From: Salvia splendens
Lineage: Eukaryota > Streptophyta > Magnoliopsida > Lamiales > Lamiaceae
DNA: 64,000 bases
Reading direction: 5' to 3'
Assembly: GCF_004379255.2 (NCBI RefSeq)
Contig: NC_056052.1
Location: 1,054,001 to 1,118,000 of the forward strand
Part shown: positions 1-10,025 of the stretch, one piece after another
How positions within the stretch are numbered: the first letter of the stretch is position 1
How the letters are laid out: each line of letters starts with the position of its first letter
Translations under genes and position numbers: made by a program
Notes under the pieces: model-generated
The model's database searches: none
Seen by the model: only the letters and a program-made list of their open reading frames with translations
What the model was told of the DNA's origin: nothing

Positions 1-2202
1 TTCTCAAAATGCACCATTTTTTCTTGATTTGGTAAATAAAAAAAGTTCTCATTTTGAGCAAATTTTTAGTACATCTTCCCTAAATTAGAAAAATATCGAC
101 TACTTACCTGAAAAAGAATATTTACTTGAATTTAATTAATTAATAGTAATACAACTGTAGGGTTTTCAAACGATGTTACATCGTAACAGCTAAAAGCTGT
201 GGGTAATAGTGCACATATATGCATGTTCCCACTCAATTCGTTTCATTGTCTATGATATCAATCATGAATATTTACACAATTCTAGTAATAGTATTATTTT
301 CGTATATACCTTCTTCCCTAGTACATCTAAATGTAATCGGAAATACGGCAAAAATTTATTTTTTTGACTTTGTATGAGATTAACTATACTATGATAACAA
401 AGCACATAATGTACATTACACAATACTAGTAATGTCACTTTCTATGAATTTCCCACGAATTCGATTTCTCCGAAAATTGAATTAAACGTAAAAAGCCAGA
501 TTATGTAGGCGGGAAATTCACTACACTGCATATGTTCATAATTTTTGCGACCAAGTTTTAAATTTGGGGAAAATATCAAATTGTGACCAAAACTTTTGTG
601 ATTTTGGTGATCAATAAACTTTTTTCAAATCACATATTTTCGAATATTGGTACATGAATACTCAATACACTAATCTCATGTCAAATTTAGGATATATACT
701 ATATATCCATTTTTCCATACTAAATAATAACGATTTTCCGAAAGCAAAATTTGAGTGGGTTTGGTGAGTGAAATGTTGGGATTTTACATAACAAGAAAAC
801 AGAGCAACAGTTGAGTTAGAGCAAATCAATCTTTCCTTTACTGCAATACGTGCAAAACAAGCAAACCCACACAAACCAAAGAAATTTGGCAGTGAAAGAT
901 ATAATTTTACTATTCTGACCCACCACAATTTAATTGATTTTCTTTTTTGTTTTTGGAATTTAAACATTTATTATATGAATCTATTTTCTATCACTGGATA
1001 CAAGGGAAGATTTAATTCTTGTTTAATTCTTTTTACATTTAGTATAATCTTGTTTAATTCTTTTTGGAAAATAAAGACATCAAACGATGTCATTTTGGAT
1101 ATTCTTTTATAAAAAAAACTTACATTAATTATGAAATTAGTAGTATAATCTTGCAATTCACTTCATTAGTTTTAAAAATATTATTTTTCCTCGTTCACTT
1201 TAGCAAATCATTTTTTTTTTGCTTATACTACTATATAGATATGTCCTTGAAAGTTATGTTCTGAATCCGTAATGACTGATTTTCGTGACCTACCTCAGAA
1301 TTTTTGTATTTTTCTGCTTGGGATGTTATTGCATTTCCAATTCCTTTTGTGCCTCAATTATCTCAGTTGTCCTAATTTTATTTTTCTCATTCAATCATTA
1401 CTTAGAAATCTCGACTGTGTATTTAATTATAATAAGTAATATTATGCGTTTTAATCGTATGAGTGTGGATAAATAATACTCTGAACTATTAAATCAGCCT
1501 TCTATTTCTTTTTGAAATATTGTATTGTGTAGTACATTTTCATAACTTAAATTATCTTAAACATTTATTTAAATAACTCCATTATTTAATATTTGTGAAG
1601 ATAATTTGTGAAATAAATAAATAAAAATAAAATAGAACAGTTCATGAATAAATATTGTGATATACCTAAAATTTTCATATGAAATAACACGTTTCTATTT
1701 TAGCGGCTTATATTAATTAAAAAAGGATATTTTTGCCCTTGGTCTTATTAAAGGCCTTATTAGTTGGCTCGACACCAGCCAATTTGATCAATTTCAAGCC
1801 CGATCCAATCAAATATTCAAAAAAACAGTTCAGTTTCATTTTACCAAATGCAAGTAGTTTTATTTTTTATTGGTATATTTGGGCTAAATTAAATTTATTC
1901 AACCCATAACATAGGCCCTCTTTCGGTTACTAATGCGCATTTGTAGTACAAGGCATTGCAAATCGTGCGGTTACTAATGCGCATTTGTAGTACAAGGCAT
2001 TGCAAATCGTGCGTATGAGAACGTTATCTAGTCGATACAATGACAAGACCAACTCAGTTCAAACGGAATAGGACATGTTAAGAAAAACCTTTGACACAAA
2101 CACGACTCGCTTCATTCAAGCACGAACACAACCCACACATGAACACATTACCGACACAAATAAATATACAAACATAATAAGACCTAACAATAATACATTA
2201 AT
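1..2202. other. AT-rich intergenic spacer
   Basis: No coding sequence can be supported here. The open frames present are short, AT-rich and low in complexity, with no recognisable motif. The stretch holds a 44-bp tandem duplication at 1924-2011 (listed separately) and ends at the target duplication of a foldback MITE. Confidence 0.6.
1924..2011. repeat. 44-bp perfect tandem duplication
   Basis: The unit starting CGGTTACTAATGCGCATTTG occurs at 1924-1967 and again, head to tail and without a mismatch, at 1968-2011. The identity suggests a recent local duplication. Confidence 0.95.
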
Positions 2203-2518
2203 GAGTAAAGGCCAAAATTGATCCTAAACATATGCTCATTTTATGATTTTGGTTATATACTTTATCTTTTGAATTTTTGTATCCTGAACATTTCAACTTT
2301 GATCACAATTGGTCCTACACTAACAATTCCGTCAATTTTTAATCGGTTTTAATCCGATTTTGACCGCTTTTTAAACGGTTTTAACTCGAATGGGACTGTT
2401 AAAACCATCAAAATCGGTCAAAATCAGATTAAAACCGTTTAAAAATTGACAGAATTATTAATATAGAGCCAAAATCATAAAATTGACATATATTCAGAAC
2501 TAGTTTTGGCCTTTACTC
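2203..2518. mobile_element. Mutator-type foldback MITE
   Basis: A 316-bp element whose ends are inverted copies beginning GAGTAAAGGCCAAAA. It is flanked by a perfect 9-bp direct repeat TACATTAAT (2194-2202 and 2519-2527). A 9-bp target duplication is the hallmark of Mutator-like elements. The inner halves (around 2320-2370 and 2390-2460) are also inverted copies, so nearly the whole element could fold into one hairpin. It has no coding capacity. Confidence 0.88.
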
Positions 2519-2739
2519 TACATTAATTTTGTATCTTTGTTTCATGCTTTCGTGGTATAGCCAAAATTGTCCACCCAAAATTTTAGATCATTCTATAAAA
2601 ACAACAAAAATCAACATACATAAAATATTTTCAATAGGGTTCTTCATTTGAAATTGAACAAAATATGTTTTCTTCCTCATCCCCATAAGGTACATTGCAG
2701 CTTCTCAACAGCAGGAAAAGATAACGATGCCTAATTTTG

Positions 2740-5084
2740 TCACACTCTCGCCTTTTCTTGCTTCATCAGACGTACAAATTCGCCAAATACTGTGACAGAG
2801 AAAAGTTCATATTAGAATTCCTCAGTTTCAAATCAAGGTTAAGTACTATGTAGTGTGTTGTTAAGCCCCGATAATCGAGCTAAGAAAGAGCGGTTCGACA
2901 TATCTCCCTTCACAATCTTCGTTGTAGAGCACAACAAAACTAATGGAGGATGTGATGGAGCTCAATGAAATCGAGAATGGGGCTGATTTCTAAACTTATA
3001 TGCAGGTAAATGAGTGGTGTTTCCAAATTTATGGTAAGATTAGAAAAGGATTGAGAAAGTTACCAGGATCCGAATCATGAGGTCCAGGTGAAGCTTCGGG
3101 ATGATACTGTAACGACATGACCTTCTGCTGAGGAAACGCAAGCCCGGCACAGCTGCCATCGTTCAGATTGACATGAGTAACCTCGACTCCTTCAGGAAGC
3201 GATTCTGGATCAACAGCGTAGTTGTGATTCTGCAGAAGACGCAATAATTCAGTGAGAGAGCAAGAGAGAACTAACAAAGAAATCTAGTAAAGAAACAAAC
3301 CTGAGCACTGATCTCAACACGGCCATTTAGAATATTCCTGACAGGGTGATTTCCTCCATGGTGACCGAACTTCATCTTGAAGGTTTTACCTCCTAGTGCT
3401 TGACCAAGCAACTGATGCCCCATACAGATGCCAAAAACGGGAACTTTTCCGATTATTTCCTTGACAGTTTCAACAGCGTAAGGAACGGCTGAGGGGTCTC
3501 CTGGACCATTGCTGAGAAATACACCATCTGGCTTCATCTTTAGGGTCTCGGATGCTGGCCATGTTGAAGGAACCACGGTGATTTTACAGCCGTAGGATGC
3601 CAGACGTCGGAGTATGTTACTTTTGATGCCAAAATCATATGCAACAACCTTCACCAAAGAATTAACAGCAAGAAAAGGAGAGATGAGGACAATGTGTTAC
3701 AAATATGCAAGCATTTATCTCTTGAGTAATTAAACAAGGTTAGCGATACAAACATGAAACGTCTCTTTGTTTCTTCCATCGGAATTGAATTCCCATTGTG
3801 AGCCAGTTTTGTCAACCCATTCATAAGGAGCTTGGCATGAGACACCGCTTATCAAATCCACTCCTGTAAAGTAAGCCAACTGTGTGAACTATTTTCATAG
3901 CAGCGAAAAACACCAGTTTAACAATTCTTAGCTAGAGGAGACTCGCCGACTATATTCCAAGTCCGAGACATGTTCAGCAGTTCATCCTCTGTTTTAGATT
4001 CTTCTGTGCTCAACACACCGATAAGGCTGCCATCTTGCCTCAATCTACGTGTGATAGCACGAGTGTCAACATCATCTGCAGCATAGCACACCAAGAACAT
4101 CAAGTAAATCAGCACTAAATTCCAGTTCTACTCAAACCAAGATTGAGATATTAAATTGCAACATACATATCCCCATAATGTTCCTAGAAGCCAAATATTC
4201 TCCAAGTGTTTCCTTGCATCGCCAGTTCGAGGTGCTGCAACACACCAAGCAGTAAGAAAACAGAAAAAAAAACGAAGCATGGCCTTAGTCCGAGTGCCTA
4301 AAGGGACTACCTAATGCTTAAACTTCGGATAACCAGTCCTGCTAGGAAGCATTGCCTCGACTCTTCATCATCTAACAAGGAAAAAAAAACATGCCAAATC
4401 AAATCCCCTTTCAAATTTCAAACAATAACATCTCCAAATACATAAACAACCAATCCCCTACCAAAATTAACACCAGTATTTCCAATGTGCGGGTTAGTCA
4501 TCAGAACAAATTGCCCAGCATAGCTAGGATCTGTAAGGATCTCCTGGTACCTGCCACATAATAAATACATAAAATAATTTCCTCCCAGCATAAACCCCAA
4601 ATCCTGTTAAACCTTCACTTCTCAGCTCAAAAACCCCCCAAATTGAAGATACTGACATTCCAATCCACTAAAAACACTAGCAAATGTAGAAACCCTATAC
4701 ATTTCTAACCAATTAACAACAGGATTCAAAATTCCTGATGAATAGACAAATTGGGAAGAAAAAAATCAAAAAAGTTACCCAGTTAGGGATGTATTGAAAA
4801 CGACTTCTCCAACTTGGGTTCCAGAGGCGCCAAATGACTTAGCCGGCCAGACGGAGCCGTCCTCGAGCACCAGCCTAGCGTCTGCCACCTTCCACGGCCG
4901 CTCCACCGATACTAGACCTAAAAGTCACCAAAAATGAATTAATTTAATGAATTTTCCCAAGGGAAACAGAGAGAGCAGACGCACCATTCTCGGCGGAACT
5001 CGAGCGGCAGGTGACGGTGAAGAGGCCAGGCTTTTGTAGAGTAGATGCGAAGGAGTAGAACAACTGAGAAGAAGCCATCGCCAT
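2740..5084 (-). CDS. CARA: Carbamoyl-phosphate synthase small subunit, chloroplastic
   Basis: This is the glutamine amidotransferase subunit that supplies ammonia to the large subunit for carbamoyl phosphate, used in arginine and pyrimidine synthesis in plastids. Ten exons: complement(2740-2789, 3064-3229, 3301-3648, 3754-3863, 3947-4075, 4167-4234, 4311-4371, 4462-4550, 4779-4917, 4985-5084), 1260 bp or 419 aa, close to the usual plant length of about 430. The N-terminus ([14 protein letters not shown]) is Ser-rich like a chloroplast transit peptide. The CPSase small-chain domain follows, then a class I amidotransferase with the nucleophile Cys in GICMGHQ and the His/Glu pair in YHPEASPG. 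The fifth intron in transcription order (3946-3864) appears to use a GC donor, because only that donor keeps the conserved frame. A MULE lies about 110 bp upstream of the ATG. Exons are assigned by eye. Confidence 0.95.
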
Positions 5085-5140
5085 GACTGGAGCTGCAGCT
5101 GAGGGCGGCGCTGCCTAGGGATTTTATAGTTATTTCAGTG

Positions 5141-5194
5141 TATCTATCACCATTTCAATTCTATGGATATCTATCACCATTTCAATTCTATGGA
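5141..5194. repeat. 27-bp tandem duplication in the CARA leader/promoter
   Basis: The unit beginning TATCTATCACCATTTCAATT is present twice in tandem (5141-5167 and 5168-5194). The second copy runs into the end of the MULE and contains its left target duplication, so the duplication probably predates or accompanied the insertion. Confidence 0.85.
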
Positions 5195-5712
5195 GAAAAT
5201 CGGGTTTCTGGGGCAGTTTACATTAAAGATTACGTAAATGTACTCATTTTGTTATCTATTCCACATAAGTAAAAACGCCAATGTTAATGGCGTGTTTATA
5301 CGTAAAGAAGCCAACATACGTGGCGTTTTATAATTGTGTCGTATTTTGGGCGTATTCTCTCCAATTGCAAGTACATTGAAAAACGCCAACTTGGTTGGCG
5401 TGTTTAGTAAGTCGCAAAAAAACGCCAACCTGAGTAGCGTGTTTTCACATGCTGATATACCAGTCGTGCCTCCCCCAAATCGCGAAAATCTCACAATACA
5501 CACACTTCGCGATTTCTCCAAGTTGCGCGCCTTCTCTCCGCGAAATCGCCCTCCTCTCCGTGATTTCGGCTACATTCATCAATCGGTGCTATTCTTCCCC
5601 AAATTCATCTATTTTCTTCGGTTAGTATGCTTACCTTTTACAATATTAGAGTAAGTGGTGGATAGTTAGCTAGGGTTTGTAATGGTTGTGAATTGAGTAG
5701 AAATATTATGCA
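5192..5712 (+). repeat. Left terminal inverted repeat of the MULE
   Basis: Matches the reverse complement of about 8728-9368. It contains at least four imperfect palindromes of about 20 bp built on AACGCC-AA...TTGGCGTT arms (5274-5293, 5307-5328, 5381-5400, 5421-5440). A conserved AATCGCGAAAA motif and a region reading into the PMD gene leader follow. The palindrome arms are conserved while the central bases vary, as expected of repeated protein-binding sites. Confidence 0.85.
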
Positions 5713-6150
5713 TTTTGGATTGGTTGAATGACATTATTGTTGATTATTATGTTGGATTGTTTGGGTTTAAGTGAATTTGTGTATAAATTTGATTATAAAC
5801 CTAAACCCTAGGGTTGTTATAGCTAAAAAATTGGGCAAATTGTTTTGGTTTATGTGGGTTTTGGTTGATGTATGTTGATTAGTTTGAATTGTTAAATTTG
5901 TTTATATTGTTAGGTTTGTCAAATTGAAATTGGACAAATTGAAATTGTTAGGTTAGGCAAAATTGAAATTGGGCAAATTGAAATTGTTAGGTTGGACGAA
6001 TTGTTAATTTAAATTGTTAATTTTGTGTAGGTGAATTATTTGATGTTGGTGTTCAATTTTGTGATATTGGATTAAATTGTATCTAATTATTGAAATGGTT
6101 TATGGTTGGTTATTGTTGAATTTGGATTATGAATGTTGTGTAGGTAAATT

Positions 6151-6879
6151 ATGGCATCATCTTCAACCTCTCGTCGTCGGCTTGCATGTGGTCCTGCGGA
6201 TCCATCTGTATTATATTTTCAGAGACAACACGTCTCTAACAACATATGGGCAGGAGTTCCATCCGAATATGTACGTTGCCGACGATATGAAGGATTAATT
6301 TGGGATGTTCCCATCCATCAATATGTCTTGGCAATAGTGGACCAGATGGGGTTTGGGGGTATATTAAGGTGTGGTAAACCAAAAGACATTGACCACCATC
6401 TTATCACAGCTTTGATTGAACGTTGGAGGCCAGAGACTCACACGTTTCACTTTCCAGTCGGTGAAGCGACTGTGACACTGGAAGACGTGGAGGTCTTATG
6501 GGGCCTCAAAGTTGATGGAGAGGCTCTGACAGATTACATCCCCCCGACGGAAGCGGGATATTGGAAGGACAGGTGTTTGGATTTTCTAGGATTCATACCG
6601 GACGCATCCGAGTTGAAGGAAATGGCTTTTAAGCAAACAAGCTTATCGATTCAATTGAGGATTGAGCTGTCTGGTGACCACGAACACAACATATATGCTC
6701 AGCGGGCTCGTATCTATTGTCTGCTATTACTTGGTGGTCTGATGATCCCCAACGGCTCCGGAAATAAAATTTCGTTCTTCTACCTACACTTTTTCTTGGA
6801 TATAGAACGGCTCCGCAAAATCTGTGATGACCCACATTGGGTTCTTCTTTCCATATGGGAGAATTCATTGCATCTATGA
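6151..6879 (+). pseudogene. Plant mobile domain (PMD) protein, C-terminally truncated
   Basis: The 242-residue frame starts at ATG 6151, just after a leader that begins in the left terminal repeat. It reads as the PMD (aminotransferase-like, MAIN/MAIL-type) domain: the segments VPIHQYVLAIVDQMGFGG, FHFPVGEATVTLEDVEVLWG and LLLLGGLMIPNGSGNK are typical of transposon-borne PMD proteins. After ERLR (about 6815) the family similarity stops and the last 20 or so residues come from the antisense of the transposase gene. Full PMD proteins are several hundred residues longer, so this is a truncated remnant. Its function in the element is unknown to me; PMD genes are often carried by plant MULEs and Ty3/gypsy elements. 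Confidence 0.8.
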
Positions 6880-8608
6880 TTCCCACATGCCTATCAGATA
6901 TGACACATATTTCATGTTTTGCTACATGAAGTCTAATGCGTTCCATAAACCAATTCCAACTTTCTTTGGTTTCCTCATCAACAATGGCATATGCAACAGG
7001 CAAACATTTCTTATTAGCATCAAATCCAATGGCAATAAGAATTTTACCTCGACATCGTCCACGTAGATGAGTTCCATCAACCGTTAAAACTGGTTTGCAT
7101 AGTTGAAAAGCCTCCACAGCTGGTCCAAAAGCCCAGAATACGTGCTTGAATACCTTGTTCATACCATTGCTTAATATGTCATCGTGCAACCATTCCACAA
7201 TTGTGCCAGGATTTTGTCTTTGCAATTCATTCAAATAAGCTGGTAACACTTTGAACGACCACTCCCATTCACCGTATACAAGCTCAATCGCTGTCCTCCG
7301 AGCATACCATGCTTTCTTGTAACTAACTTTGACATGAAATCTATTTTCAATATCCGCCACAATTGCTTTTACCTTGTAGCAAGGATCGTTTTCTATCTGA
7401 TGTCGAACACTCAACGCTATCATACCCGACGAAAGATTAGTGTGCCCATTATAGTTACGATCCCCCATGCAAGTATGAGCAGTGCTAAACACTCTAATTT
7501 GTCAGTGTTCATCATGCTTTCTCAGTGTTGCTCGGCACTCCCACAAACATTTCGGTAATGAGGTATCCTTCGGATTTCCTTGTGGCCACTTACAAACTGC
7601 ATGCCATCTCTTTCCTTTACTTTCAGCAACTGTATATTGTCGGATTTTTTCCAAATGCCAATGAGTCACAGCTGCCTTCAATTCCAACTTCGTTCTAAAT
7701 TTAGTATGCAAACCGACATTGCTAGGATCTTTTTCACTCCAATAATGCACACTGGGATCATCACGTTCGAAGTTTTTGTGATCAAAACTATCATATGGAC
7801 CTGGTAAGGTGCGAAAATAGTTGATTCCACGCTGTGGAAACTGTGGAACTACTCTTCCTCCAACTGCCCTTCCTCCAACTGCCCTTCCTCCAACTGATGT
7901 TTCTCCAGCTGTTGTTTCTCCAAGTAGAATGGATGGTCTTGAAGCAACAAATTGTTCATCATCCGACGGATCATCATCTGAGTCTGTACTAACATGGTCG
8001 GAATCTTCAGAATAATAAGGTGATTGTGGATCAAGAAAGCCGGCTTTATCAGGACCTATTACGTCCTCAACCGCAGCACAATTGTCACTTTCCCCTAAAT
8101 GCACGCCTCCAGCTTCAAAATCTTGTGTTGCAGCAAAATATGGTTCTTGGGCTCTCATAGACGTACCAACATCAAAATCTTGTGTTGCAGCAAAATATGG
8201 TTCTTGGGCTCTCGTAGACGTACCAACATCATAACTTATGACATGATGACTATGATGTTGAGTAATTGCCGAATACTCAACATATAATTCAATTAGACCT
8301 CCAATAACCATACTCTCACTAAACATTAGTTGCATGCATACTTCGTCTAGTAGAACACCTACAAACGTGACTCCGGCTCCAAAGCATATTGTACGTTTCC
8401 ATATTATTTGAATGTTGTTTTCATATATGATTATCCCCATCCTTTCACAAATTTTTTCCACAAGCTCATCGTACGAAATTGTTTCATCCAACATAATGAA
8501 TCCTTTAGCAAAAGGAGGATCATACGAAATAACTGCTCCGGGAATTATCTTTCCACCCCAATATAAATTGACACACCACGTCATACTATCTGCAATAATG
8601 TAAAACAC
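6629..8608 (-). pseudogene. MULE transposase (mudrA-like), broken
   Basis: The reading frame runs from 8608 to about 6815 and is interrupted once by an in-frame TGA at 7502-7500, after the residues RKHDEH. The same frame resumes at once with typical MULE sequence. The N-terminal part (368 aa) holds a MuDR-type domain, two 19-residue direct repeats (around 8090-8230), GRAVG repeats and an acidic linker. The second part has the transposase core with the first catalytic Asp in LTVDGTHL and the second in VISDRH. Similarity ends at HHRFC, where the frame runs into PMD antisense until 6629. The third catalytic acidic residue and the C-terminal zinc knuckle are therefore missing. The stop probably replaces a Trp codon (inference). 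Confidence 0.85.
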
Positions 8609-8666
8609 AAATAAATATGTATTATTTTTACATTCATCATTATGTAGAGTGAGCCAAATATGCTAA

Positions 8667-8731
8667 ATAATAATTCTACACAATAATAATTCTCCACAAT
8701 AATAATTCTACACAATAATAATTCTACACAA
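8667..8731. repeat. 16-bp tandem repeat (ATAATAATTCTACACA type)
   Basis: About four head-to-tail copies of a unit of roughly 16 bp, with small changes, lie at the inner edge of the right terminal repeat, upstream of the transposase gene. Slippage here may explain part of the length difference between the two terminal repeats. Confidence 0.85.
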
Positions 8732-9368
8732 TATTTCAACTCAATTCACAACCAATTACAAACCCTAGCTAACTATCCAACAATTACTCAAATAATGTAA
8801 AAGATAAGCATACTAACCGAAAATAATATACAAATTTGGGGGAAAATAGCACCGATAGATGGATGGAGGGCGAATTCGCGTGGAGCAGTCTACCTTGGAT
8901 AAGAGTGTGTGGGGTGAGTTTTTCGCGATTTGGGAGTGTGTGGGCTGAGTTTTTCGCGATTTAGGGGAGGAGAAGGGCATATATCAGATCTGTATAAAGC
9001 CGCCAATTGCAGTAGTGTTTTCTTTGAAACACGCCGACCACGTTGGCGTATTTTATCAAAACGACATTCTACCCGTCGTTTTTACTTGAATAAACACGCC
9101 AACGAAAAAGGCGTTTTATATTATACACGCCCATGCGAATGACGTCTTATACTCAATACTGTATTTATAAAAAATACGACTAAAATACGTTGCAATTAAA
9201 AGACGCCAACGTAGTTGGCGTTTTAAATTAAAACCCGCCATTGTTGTTGGCGTTTTTACTTAAAAAAACGCCAATGCGGTTGACGTTTTTCCCATATATG
9301 GAACAGATAACAAAACGGGTACATTTCCGTTATTTCTGAGGCCAACTGGCCTAGAAATGCGTTTTTCC
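8728..9368 (-). repeat. Right terminal inverted repeat of the MULE
   Basis: Reverse complement of the left terminal repeat. It has more copies of the AACGCCAA/TTGGCGTT palindrome (9030-9050, 9095-9117, 9126-9149, 9202-9222, 9234-9256, 9267-9288) and two AATCGCGAAAA-type motifs where the left end has one or two. It forms the leader and probable promoter of the minus-strand transposase gene. Confidence 0.85.
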
Positions 9369-9381
9369 CAATTCTATGCTA

Positions 9382-9468
9382 CCTTTGTCCGCGAATAAGA
9401 GTCCTGTATTTTCATTTTGGTTCGTCCTCGAATAGGAGTCCCGGTTCATAATTACCGGACGGATGGAG
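9382..9468. mobile_element. Short Stowaway-like MITE
   Basis: An 87-bp inverted-repeat remnant flanked by TA dinucleotides. Its right end resembles the CTCCATCCGTCC consensus (as GGACGGATGGAG) and its body has the CGAATAAGAGTCC motif seen again at 24502-24717. It is much shorter than the other copies here, so it is internally deleted. Confidence 0.7.
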
Positions 9469-10025
9469 TATATATTAGGCAAAACATATTTGGTTCATTT
9501 AAACTTGTCTTTATTTTAAAATTAATTTAATTACAATATCAATTCAAAAATGATTAGAAAAAATATTAATATTGCATGACTCAAACGTATAAATTTTTTA
9601 TTTTTCAATAAATTAAAGAAATAGAATAAAATATGAAATATAATAATTTAAAGAGTTTTATTAAATACGGATTATTGTCTTGAATAAAAATGAGTCTTCT
9701 ATAATAAAACAATCTAGGACTTAACTAATGAGATGGTATTTTTATCAAAATCGAAAATTTAAATGCTTCAATAGTGAAAAACGAGAATATCTTGCCATCG
9801 CAGAAATTTTAGAATTTCTTATTATCATCAAAACAATATAATCAATGGAGTATAAGTAATTGGTAGGATTTTTTTAATTCAAAATTAAATAAAGTTTTAC
9901 GAGTAAGTTGGGAAATGAGTGGTTTAGTTATCGATTTCATGAAATATTAGTATTTGCAATGCAACAAGATCTCAATGTGTGTGAAAATGTTGAAAAATTA
10001 TTTGCAGTGAAAAACCAGTATTTCA
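9469..10025. other. Spacer upstream of the AP-1 mu gene
   Basis: AT-rich sequence with no coding signal. The promoter and leader of the downstream plus-strand gene must lie here or in the MITE, but I see no unambiguous TATA box. Confidence 0.4.

Larger units (their letters stand above)
5192..9368. mobile_element. Mutator-like element (MULE) with PMD and transposase genes
   Basis: A 4.2-kb element bounded by the 9-bp direct repeat CAATTCTAT (5183-5191 and 9369-9377). It has terminal inverted repeats of about 520 bp (left) and 640 bp (right). It carries a plant mobile domain (PMD) gene on plus and a MULE transposase on minus, pointing at each other as the two genes of maize MuDR do. Both have lost their C-termini at one junction near 6815, and the transposase has an internal stop. 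It therefore appears to be a defective, internally deleted copy, although both ends look intact. Each gene's leader lies in or next to a terminal repeat, which probably supplies its promoter. Confidence 0.9.

Noticed and set aside
662..1476. Several 60-100 aa frames at the left end of the window
   Set aside because: AT-rich translations with no motif, no splice context and no conservation evidence.
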